NCBI RefSeq assembly: GCF_030247185.1
Contig: NC_080572.1
Span: forward strand, 117,915,928 to 117,979,927
Source: Malaya genurostris
Lineage: Eukaryota > Arthropoda > Insecta > Diptera > Culicidae
Direction: 5' to 3'
DNA: 64,000 nt
The translations under genes and the position numbers were made by a program. This document shows, one piece after another, positions 55,311 through 64,000 of this stretch. The notes under the pieces were generated by a model that saw nothing but the letters and a program-made list of their open reading frames with translations, ran no database searches and was not told where the DNA came from. The stretch's first letter is position 1. Every line of letters starts with the position of its first letter.

Positions 55311-56652
55311 AATAAATGAGATGATTATTTGTACAGTCACCTTATATACAATACAAAATTGCAAACGATTCTAGTTTTTATAGTAGGATAAACTTTTTTT
55401 TCACTATTTGACTGTGCCTCAGTACACGAAAAATTTGCTATTGTGACGTCACATTGACATAATAATATTGAATACACTAGGACTTTTGCTGTAAAACAGC
55501 GCTCGTGCTTTCGGTGTATGCACAAAGGCAGCATGTCGCACGGGAAATTACACGGCTTCGAATGCGAATGTATAGAGTTGGTCGCGAAAGCAGGCAACCG
55601 ACACCAGAGAACTGCGGATCGTAACTGCAGCACAACACAATCGTCAATGTGTCTGTCAACAAGCAAAGTTTTAACGCTTCTCGAAACAGACGATTTATTC
55701 CATAGTCTGAATAGTGAGTGCTGACAGTACTCGGGTGATGATGGCTAACTAATTGTGGACGAAGCTCATTTCTTAGAACTACTATTTATACTAGGCGTGA
55801 ACACATGTGTTGGCATTGCGTATTTGTATTATGGACCGTACAATTCTTGTTTCTGTCTTTTATATGGACCGGGTACTTGTCATGTCATCGATCATGTCGT
55901 TGGTTGGGCGTTTTGGTAATTGTTGCACACGTGTCATTAATTAAGCATGATTATGGTGAGCAACAAACCAGTGGCACACGCAAAAAGTTTAATGGAGCTT
56001 GGAATAAATTTACAATGTAGTTTAGGCATTATTGTTTTTTCGAAAACGGTAAATCAAAATAATCAAAACGAATAAGTTATTTCACTTCTACGACATTTAT
56101 TCAAATTATGTTTATTTAATTATCACTTATTCGAATCTTCTAATGTTTGTTAGATTGGGTAAATTTTATCCTAAATCATAAAAGTGAGTTATCTACCAAC
56201 GTCAAGTGTACCTGTAGTTGGAACTGTGATCATATACGTTGTTGTGATGGCATCATTTATGCGCTCGTTACCTTCGTTATCCCATTCAACACATCCGTTT
56301 ATTGCGCTTGTCAAAAAAAACTTCAAAGGGTCTTCGAACTGTTGACGTAGGACTACACAACTATTGTCAATGTCAGTGATAATTTCTGTTTTGAATATTT
56401 AGACAGTATTCTGTTGAGTTCGCACATATTTACGAGGTTTGTTAATAAAGTATCGCGATTTTTGAATTTTCACATGTTATGTATGTTGAATTTTTGATCT
56501 TTTGGTGGCGTTGTGTTGGTACTCATGGTCCTCCCTTATGTTGACAATTCTGGCCATTTTGAATGACAAATGCACGCTTCGTAACACCCGGTGCTTTTGA
56601 AAACATAATACCGGGAGTCATACTTTTCGTCATAAATTTTGATTTAACAAAA
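55311..56652. other. No gene seen
   Basis: Frames up to 109 residues on both strands but none with motifs. The patch 55490-55760 is GC-richer. Confidence 0.45.
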
Positions 56653-56700
56653 CAACAGCAACAACAACAACAACAACAACAGCAACAAAAACAACGATAA
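56653..56700. repeat. (CAA)n/(CAG) microsatellite
   Basis: aacaacagcaacaacaacaa and continuing to about 56700, with CAG interruptions. Confidence 0.9.
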
Positions 56701-56837
56701 CAACATGCACTTCAACACAAATAGTACCAATACTTACCACAACAATAACAACAATATGTCGTTACAATATACCTTACCTTTGGACAAGGACTTACTAACA
56801 GCTGCAACAGAAAGTGTTCAAAATAACAGAAGTATTC

Positions 56838-57600
56838 AAAGCAATACTACTTCGGTCTTAGAAAGAAATATCATCGTAACTTAGCACTATCCAACAAAAA
56901 ATCTGAAGGTGGAATCTTCATAGCAGTAAAAGCTGACTTTTCATCCGGCAAAATTAGAAAAAATAAACACAAAGAATTTGAAGATGTTTGGACCAAAGTA
57001 ATTATATCAGGAGAAAAATATATTTTGCCTTTGTTTGTTTTCCCCCTGAAAAGGCTAACAAAACCACTTTCGAACTGTTCTTTAGAACTGTACAAAATAT
57101 TATGTTGCATATGGAACCAAAAGTTAAGTTATTATATGGTGACTTTAACCAACGAAACGATCACTTCATCACCAATTAACAAAAATGAATCCATTCTGCT
57201 TTCAATTGCAGGAGAAAATGAAACACTACAATTCCTTTTCGACAAAATTTCTTTATTCGGCTTGAATCAAATAAATTCGGTGAACAACAAACAAAATTCA
57301 TATTCTGATCTTCTTTTCACAAACTGTACCGAAGACTTCTGTGTGAATGCCTCACCAAATCCACTCTGGAAAAATGAAGCATTTCACACAGCAATTGAAT
57401 ACTCCATTCTTATGCATAACATGTCTCTCCGTAACGAAATAGAATACCACTAAGCTAAAGGTAGACTAAGTACATTAAACTGGAAAAATATATTGAGTGT
57501 GGAAAGTAACGTCAATAAAGAAGGGGAAAATTCTATCTAATTATTAACAACTTTATTTCGGAAATTGTACCAATAAATAGAAGAAGAAGAAGAAGAAGAA

Positions 57601-57632
<32 letters not shown>

Positions 57633-58112
57633 ACACACAATAGCAAATTGTCTGTGTGGTTCAACCAGCAATTGAGATATTTGAAAAATAGAAAGCAAAA
57701 AGCACATAAGACTTATAGAAAAGATAAAAGTGTTATCAATCTACAAAGCTACCTCGACTTTTGCAGTGACCTGAAATTAGCAATCAATTCGGCACACGAA
57801 GAATATTATCTCAAAGTTGATCAAAGAGCATCCAAAAAATTGCTTGAGCTATATTAAAACAATACTGAAGAATAACAATCGTCTTTCCCAAAGGAACCTA
57901 AAAGGAACCATTGGAAATAATAGCACTGAAATTTGCAATTTATTCGCTAATTTTTTCCAAGAAATATGTACATCATATGCCGAGACAGATCGTGAACGTG
58001 ACAACTTTTCCTGCACACCGGAGATGTGCTATGGTCTTTAAATCAGGCTCAAAATCAGACATACGTGATTATCGAGGATTTGCTATTATCTCGTGTATAC
58101 CAAAATTGTTTG
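56838..58112 (+). pseudogene. LINE relic: APE endonuclease, linker and start of RT
   Basis: Plus strand: KKSEGGIFIAVKADFSSG and FAFVCFPPEKANKTTFELFF lead to LLYGDFNQRND (57132-57163), the endonuclease GDFN box. Next, after a frame change, NKQNSYSDLLFTNCTEDFC. Past the (AAG)n tract, VWFNQQLRYLKNRKQKAHKT and FCSDLKLAINSAHEEYYLK form the linker. FKSGSKSDIRDYRGFAIISC is the first RT motif. RT stops at 58112, where repeat E begins. Several frame changes; the endonuclease SDH box is not seen. It belongs to an APE-type LINE of the Jockey superfamily, clade uncertain, and is inactive. Confidence 0.8.
57580..57631. repeat. (AAG)n microsatellite inside the LINE relic
   Basis: agaagaagaagaagaagaag and on, about 50 bp, lies between the endonuclease and linker coding parts and has probably expanded after insertion. 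Confidence 0.95.
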
Positions 58113-58778
58113 AACAAACTACAAGGATCTACCCCATGGGGTTGTTCGAGCCATTGATGTGGAACAAGGCAACCAAAATTTCTAATGATCTACAATCAAA
58201 CAGTTCAATCAATCGTCACACTTCACTCTGGTCTCTCTTCAAATGTCGAATAAAAATCGTCACACTTTTGAATCCGCAATTGCACGAGAGTCTGCTTAGA
58301 TTTATCTTGATTAGGAATCAACACCGAATATCTTTTGTCTTGATTTGTATTTGTTTTGTAGCCGATGAAATTACATCGATATCCCAAATGTATGCAATTA
58401 TATTGTTGTACGTACTTGCGATACGGATTTCGATATTTAAGCTACTCTTCGCCAAGCTTGTGTTCACGTTTTGTATGCACGTAGTTATTTTTATAGCGTC
58501 TCTATCATACTGCCATTTTGCGATTTCGTTAGAACTGATAAACTTTTTTCATTATTAATCAAGTTCATCTTATATGAATTAGAAATTAATCTTAAACACT
58601 CAAAACCTTGGGGTAGGTCTCAGGTGAAAATGATATAACATGGAATTTCATCCCAGCTTGTATGACACAAGATCAGAGCATACCAATTAAAGCTTCAAAT
58701 CGTTTTATGGCACTTTTTGTCCTGATATCTAGCAACAACCTACCTCTAGCATGCTACGTGTAGGACTGAAAGGTTAAC
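58113..58778 (-). repeat. Repeat E, right copy
   Basis: 58113-58519 is the inverted counterpart of 52788-53194 and 58728-58778 of 51601-51656. The 208 bp between (58520-58727) exist only here because DD37E copy 2 replaced them on the left. The end gttaac is duplicated as the Jockey TSD. A 215-residue plus frame (57911-58558) crosses from LINE RT into this repeat and is a chimera, not a gene. Confidence 0.85.
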
Positions 58779-59065
58779 TTTTTTTTTTGCATAAATATCT
58801 GTTTATTTATTTTATTTTTGTGTATTACATCAACATTTTACAGTACAAGTGTTTTGACCCTTTGGCCTTTCATCTTTGTTGTTCATACGATTCGTTATTA
58901 ATAACAGGTGTTTTAGTTACTCTTGTTTTACATACTAATGTTTAATCGTAATATTTATTTTAATTATTAATAAAATATCTACCTACTTATAACTATCCCT
59001 AACCTAATACGTACAAATTTTGAATTATTTGTATTGCAAAGATTGAGCACCTCTTCAAATTTCGT

Positions 59066-60740
59066 TCAGTATTGTTCGAATTTTTGTTCTAGTATATCCA
59101 GGGAGGCCATCTCATGTACTTCACTAGTCCTTGTCCAAGGGGGTAGATTTAGAATCATCTTTATGATCTTACTTTGAATGCGCTGAAGCCTAAGTTTGTG
59201 CGTTCGTGCACAGCCCCGCCAAACAGGGACTGCGTATTCAATTGCGAGGTAGATGATTTGTTTATAGACAGCCATCTGATTCTTCAGGCACCGTTTAGAT
59301 GTTCTACAAATCAGGGGATACAGAGACCTAATGAGTATGCAGCATTTTTGAACGATTTTGTCAACATGTGACTTGAATATCAGATGTCTGTCAAAGGTGA
59401 GTCCTAGATAGATAACTTCGTCGGACCATTGAATGACCTCATCACCGAATCGCATTCGGCATTCGTCTGATGGAACAAGTTTTGGAGATCTTGAATGTGG
59501 AAACAAGATGACCTGAGTTTTTGCTGCATTGATCACAATTTTCCAGCTTGTAAAATATTCAGTTAGAGCGTCCAGACCTGTCTGTAGTTTATTCTTCAGA
59601 GCATTAATGACACGACCTTTGTAAAGAATGGCAGTATCATCAGCAAATTGTGACAGAACACCACCACCCGGAAGAGGTGGGATGTCTGATGTAAAAATGT
59701 TGTATAGGATGGGACCTAGGATACTTCCTTGGGGTACACCAGCAGGAATAGTAAATCTTTCTGAAAGTGCATTATTCAGAGAATCCTGGAATGCTCTAAC
59801 TGCAAGATAATTTTTGATAATTTTAACTAGATACATGGGAAAAATATACCGATGCAGTTTAAACACCAGGCCATCGTGCCACACATTATCGAATGCCTTT
59901 TCAATATCCAATATTGCCATGGCAGTCGTTTTGGACACTGATTTATTTTGCTGGATGACGTTGTTAATCCTTGTGAGTTGATGGATGGTGGTCGGCGATT
60001 TGTTGAAATTGGACCCAGTCGGTGCGATAATAATTCCTCCGAGGTTGAATAGGCACTGTTTCTGGTGAAGATCCCAACGTCAATACTACTGGAAAGTGGT
60101 CGGAAGATAGCTCGTTGAAGACAACCGGAGAGCTGTCTATGGCGATGTTGCTGATAAATATATCCAAAATGGAATGAACTCCCGATCTGGAAAGTCGCGT
60201 TGGTTGATCCGGAGCGAGGATGTTGTATTGTCCAGCTTCGTAATCTTCGGCAATTACGAATCCGTTTCGATTCTGTCTTCTGTTTCCCCACAGCTCATGC
60301 CGTGCGTTCAGGTCCCCAGCAATGATGAATTTGTTCTGTCGTCGAGTGAGCATAGCCAGATCTCACTTCAATGATGCACACGTACCATCTCGAAGATTTG
60401 TTTGTTTGGGGCAGTACGCTGCAATGATGATGATGGGTCCCATCGTCGTTGTAATCTCAATTCCAATGGCTTCTATGAGTTGCAATTTAAAGGCTGACAG
60501 AAGCCTGTGCGGAATGGATCGTTTAATGGCAATGGCAACTCCCCCTCCTGTGGTAGTTGTCCTGTCGAGCCTGTGAATCCTGTAATTGGAAATAAAAATA
60601 GAAATTCCAGGTTTAAGATGAGTTTCAGTTGAAATAGCAATATCGGCATTCTTCTCTTGAAGAAAGTCGGATAATTCAGCAGTTTTGCTCCTAAGTGAGC
60701 AGGCATTCCAATTTACTACAACCAACTCATTATATTGCAT
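59066..60740 (-). pseudogene. Jockey-clade ORF2: endonuclease and RT, internally deleted
   Basis: MQYNELVVVNWNACSLRSK starts the APE endonuclease. It continues with STETHLKPG, and after a shift near 60360 FIIAGDLNARHELWGN (DLN box) and ELSSDHFPVVLTL (SDH box). At about 59960 the frame breaks and the protein resumes as VSKTTAMAILDIEKAFDNVW (first catalytic RT Asp), GVPQGSILGPILYNIF, and FADDTAILY (59066-59938 is a single clean frame of 290 aa), ending with the thumb. The region between SDH and LDIEKAF that should carry RT motifs 0-2 is absent. No RNase H, as usual for many Jockey LINEs. The ATG overlaps the ORF1 stop by a few bases. Confidence 0.9.
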
Positions 60741-61854
60741 ATTCGATGATGAATTTACCTAAGGCGTTGATTTGATCTAACCGCGTTCTACAGTTTCGTA
60801 ATTTTGTTGTCATTGTTTCAAAAAAGACGATCAGTTGTTCTGCAGAGAACAAGTTACCAGAGTCATCCTTTGCTTGTGGTTGATTATTGCCCCACCCAGG
60901 AGGGATTTTGGAGGAAGAATCTTTTTGTGATCTAGCGGCTGAATCTTTTGGATTGCTGTGAGGACGTGGCGGCAATTTTGAAATATCCCTCTTCGGTGGG
61001 AGCCGTGGGAAATTAATTTCATCCTTCTGTGGGACATTCTTGCCCGTTGATTGTTTACGGGACGTCTGTTGTCAAATTTTTGTGAACACAACACGTTTGG
61101 GACACGATTTGCTAGTAGATGGATGGTCGCCATCACAGTTCACACATTTTACAGCGATTCGGCACATTTCCCGCACCGACTTTTCATGTGGCAATTCCTC
61201 GCTCCATGGCCGTAGTTCAAACAGTTCGTGCACTGTGTGACATCCCGATGTACCGGTTTATACTTTTGCCATTCGATGATTATATGGAATAAAGATTTTA
61301 TCAGTTTTAGTTGACTCATGGTGATGGAGCCCTTCTCTAGATGAACCAAGTACAGTTGATCTCGATACTTTTTGTCCGTATTATGTCGTTTCATTTCAAA
61401 CACCATCACAGGCTTTAGTCTAGCCTCCGACAGTGCCTGCTTTAGTTCGGCTTCCATCACGTCGGGTAGTCCTCGAAGTACAACCTTCATAGGTTTGTTG
61501 GCGGCAATATCGTGTGTGAAGTATTCCGCTTTTGTCTGCTTCAGGTACAATTCCACTGCTTTGTAGTGGTTCAAAGCTGGAACAGTTATTTTGTAGCCTT
61601 CAGTACATAAACGGATTGTTGCCTGTAGTCCTTTGCTGATCAGTATGTGGAAATCCGAGCGCAGAATTGGTGGGAAGCCCTTCAGGTAGAAAGGCGGCAT
61701 TTTTTTCCTTCTTCTGCAGTTCCTCTTCGACATCAACTGGCAGATCAGCGTATTGGTTGTTACTCAGCAAACGGTCGTTTACCTGTACATCACTTGGCTT
61801 CAGACGCTTAGCATCCTTTGCATCTTTCTCGGATCTATGGCGCGTTTTACCCAT
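60730..61854 (-). pseudogene. Jockey-clade ORF1 (gag-like), frameshifted
   Basis: MGKTRHRSEKDAKDAKRLKP (61854) begins a basic N-terminus. After a shift near 61690, PPFYLKGFPPILRSDFHILI and MKVVLRGLPDVMEAELKQAL give the RNA-binding domain typical of Jockey gag proteins. CTNCLNYGHGARNC followed by CGKCAESL shows CCHC knuckles, truncated by a stop at 61149. The last part (60975-60730, PPRPHSNPKDSAARSQ to LGKFIIEYAI) is intact in its own frame and meets ORF2. At least two frame breaks. Confidence 0.85.
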
Positions 61855-61954
61855 AGCTTGGGTAGGTAGACAGCTGCGAATAAAAGATAAACCAAAATCG
61901 AAATTAGTCGTAGTAGGTTATTCGTCTATCCACATCGAGTGTTAGATGACATAT

Positions 61955-62190
61955 AAAGGTTAGCTATAATTTCGCTTGTATTTATAGATTAAGGTTACCG
62001 TGAATGCATCTCGACGTCTCTGCTCTGCCCATTCATATAATTGTTTTGCAGTTGTGATTGGGTGTTCATGTAGTTTAGCCAAGCTTTCACGTCTTGCCAT
62101 TCGCTTTAAATTAACCCCGAGTGCATCACATGGTCCTTTACTACGAGAAGTTTCAAAAAAATGCCACTCAGCATCAATGTTATACATTGA
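61955..62190 (-). pseudogene. Fragment of an insect protein family of unknown function (W-H-F-F ... KGPCD motif)
   Basis: The minus frame from 62187 (75 aa) reads DAEWHFFETSRSKGPCDALG, LKRMARRESLAKLHEHPITT and QLYEWAEQRRRDAF. I recall similar 'WHFFATSHGKG-CDG-GG-(V/L)KR' blocks in many hypothetical insect proteins, often next to mobile elements. I cannot give a function or a name. Here it lacks upstream sequence and is probably a transposon-borne or retro-copied relic linked to repeat E, because it continues into E when the Jockey insertion is removed. Confidence 0.5.
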
Positions 62191-64000
62191 TTAAAATTTA
62201 CAGAGACTTGCAAAATTTTGTTTGTTTTTGTACTGCGAGTAGAATAATTGTAGATATAGTAAGCAAATAAACAAAATAAAAAAAATGGTGTTATAATTAA
62301 ATATCCAACTATCTAAAGAACAGCTACTTTTAGAAGAAAGGATATCATGAACAAATTTATTGCCTTTAACCTGTAGAATAATATTCTACTGTTTAAATGA
62401 TTATCTTTCAACGAAAACTTGAAATTTTGAATATATCTGTAAATTGTTTTAGCTGTAACTTTTTCATTTTTCAAAAGGCACGGATGGGATAGCCATCAAT
62501 CTGTAGGTTTTAATAAGAGGTTTAAAATACAAATTATCAAAAAAAATTAAAACCATGTGTTTTTTTATTTAACTTTTTCGGGTTATTTTGTAATTATTGA
62601 GAAAAAATCAAAAAAAAATTTCGGTGTATATTTTTTATAGTGCCCAGTCGATTCCCTACAGCTACTTTGAGAAATGCAAAAATTCATAAGCCCTTTTTAA
62701 AAATCAGTCGTGAGTCGGATTGACCTCTCAATCGGTTCAAAATTTATGGTTTGCCATATTGAAGCCATGTGCAAAGTTTCATCCAAATCGGAGAAGGTCG
62801 AGTCTGATGATCTGCTAAGCATTTCTGGAATTGCTCATCATAGTGTTATGTATGTACGTCGGAGTTCAATCCATATTCATAGATTACGTGCAGGAAAGAA
62901 CAATACAGTGATAATCTTCGGTTGATTTGAGTCAAAGAAACCAAGAAAACCGAAACAAAAATTTAATGTTATTCTCAAGAAAGATCTATGAATGTAGATT
63001 GTTTGTCATGAGTTATCTCTATATTAATTTCATTTCGCTTTACTTGTTATAATTTAATTTCTTAGCACTTAGGTTGCAATGAAAATTATGTACAGATCTG
63101 TTTGATAATGCAACAGAATTAATTGAATAGATAATTCTAATCTTTTTTTTCTCTATTTTATTTTTGTAACCAGACATGCAAGAGCATCATCGTATTTCTA
63201 AAATAAGCCCAAAAGTACTCAGAACTGTTTTTAGTACAATGTATAAAGAAAAACACTATATAAGTAGGGATCTAAACAATTTTCCAAATCAAATAAGATT
63301 GATTTTAATCTCGTTATGTCTATACAATCACTTTTCACGGTCTGGTAACATAAGATGCAATGTGTAAATGTAAAACTAATCAAAAAATATAATATAATAC
63401 AAGATTATATAATTTATGCATGCTTCTCACAATTATAAAAACAATCGCATTACTCCCTGTTACGAATAGCTCTGCGAAAGTTTATGATTCGTAAACAACG
63501 AAGTGATTCGTGATGATGACACCGAAAAAAGAATCGTAATTTTCAAACTGCTTTCAATTAGCTAAGAAATTCCTCGGGAACACCTTCGGCGCTAATCGTT
63601 GGATCAACGAATTAACGTGGCTTGAAACCGTAATCCCCTTGACAAGATAAACGACTTTATTGGTGAGAAAACCAGAATCGTTTCCTTCCAGCTGGTCGTT
63701 TGGACGAAAGTTTTCTCATTTTCTTCTTTTTACACGTGAGCGAACAATCCGCACTGAATTTACCGCCAGGGAAGTAGGCCAATTATACCAATTTATTCGG
63801 AGCATATAAAAATGTTTACCGAAAATTTAAAATGTATTTATGAAATTGATGTAGAGCAGAGGGTGTAACTCAAGTTTAGAAAACCTCATCCTGTTGGTCT
63901 ATCAACGTATCATAATGGTTTAGTCAAGTCAAAAGACGTGAGCTGTAGCATTCTTATTAATATTGTTTCACTTCTGTAATTCTGACACAGTGAAAATGAC
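62191..64000. other. No confident gene; AT-rich spacer
   Basis: A 63-residue plus frame (63176-63367) starts just after a good pyrimidine tract and ccag acceptor-like site (63165-63173) but has no motif. 63480-63780 is less AT-rich. Nothing identifies either. Confidence 0.4.

Larger units (their letters stand above)
58779..61954 (-). mobile_element. Jockey-clade LINE, internally deleted (3.2 kb)
   Basis: Minus strand: ORF1 (61854-60740), ORF2 (60740-59066), a 3' UTR and a poly(A) tail (T run 58779-58788). It is flanked by an approximate 10-bp TSD: aaaggttaac (58769-58778) and aaaggttagc (61955-61964). The endonuclease runs into the RT core with the early RT motifs missing, so an internal deletion of the order of 0.7-1 kb is inferred. 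It landed in repeat E. Frameshifts in both ORFs make it inactive. Confidence 0.9.

Noticed and set aside
57911..58558. 215-residue protein
   Set aside because: Chimera of LINE RT and inverted repeat E; the second half is read antisense to an identical block at 52.9-53.2 kb.

Overview
The window reads as repeat-rich, AT-rich intergenic or intronic DNA from an insect, most likely a mosquito (Aedes/Culex side of the family). That assignment is inference. It rests on a DD37E-type Tc1/mariner transposase, tRNA-Val-derived SINEs, a dispersed (TG)n-containing repeat, and many non-LTR retrotransposons in a diffuse AT-rich background. Nothing bacterial (operons, ribosome binding sites) is present. The only host protein-coding sequence I can support is a pair of small exons at 49123-49232 and 49529-49694 with canonical splice sites and matching phase. 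Most of the window may be introns or flank of that gene.

Layout. 0-6.4 kb: the 3' half of a DD41D Tc1/mariner element cut by the window edge, a large imperfect inverted repeat (2.03-2.72 kb), a decayed RTE-like LINE on the minus strand (4.5-6.1 kb), and a short repeat whose minus strand carries a hammerhead-like core. 6.4-18 kb: mostly unassigned DNA with a perfect 44-bp hairpin (11.22 kb), a (TG)n-type repeat and a LINE RNase H relic (13.4-14.2 kb). 17.6-29 kb: two SINE families, a hAT-like terminus, a 2-kb near-perfect palindrome (18.69-20.70 kb), mariner relics, and a Penelope-like (PLE) relic with a plausible minimal hammerhead ribozyme.

29.59-40.67 kb is the centrepiece, a four-element nest whose insertion order can be read from junctions and target-site duplications (TSDs). 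A dead I-type LINE (LINE-B) is split at one codon by a PLE flanked by the 9-bp TSD gatatttta. That PLE was itself entered by a 5'-truncated LINE (LINE-C) and by a full-length I-clade LINE (LINE-D, 33.07-39.08 kb). LINE-D has two intact overlapping ORFs (441 and 1226 aa), a poly(A) tail and a 13-bp TSD, so it is young and possibly still active. Its ORF1 is a CCHC nucleic-acid-binding protein, and its ORF2 supplies APE endonuclease, reverse transcriptase and RNase H for target-primed reverse transcription.

40.7-64 kb: an almost intact DD37E transposon with both inverted ends (43.19-44.49 kb), a Tc1/mariner relic pair, the two host exons, and a second decayed DD37E copy embedded in an uncharacterised repeat ('repeat E'). 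Repeat E recurs inverted 5 kb away. A LINE endonuclease/RT relic (56.84-58.11 kb) and an internally deleted Jockey-clade LINE (58.78-61.95 kb) with its own TSD follow. The Jockey sits inside repeat E, next to a fragment of a protein family that I recall from insect genomes but cannot name. All element and clade names come from motif recognition without database searches.
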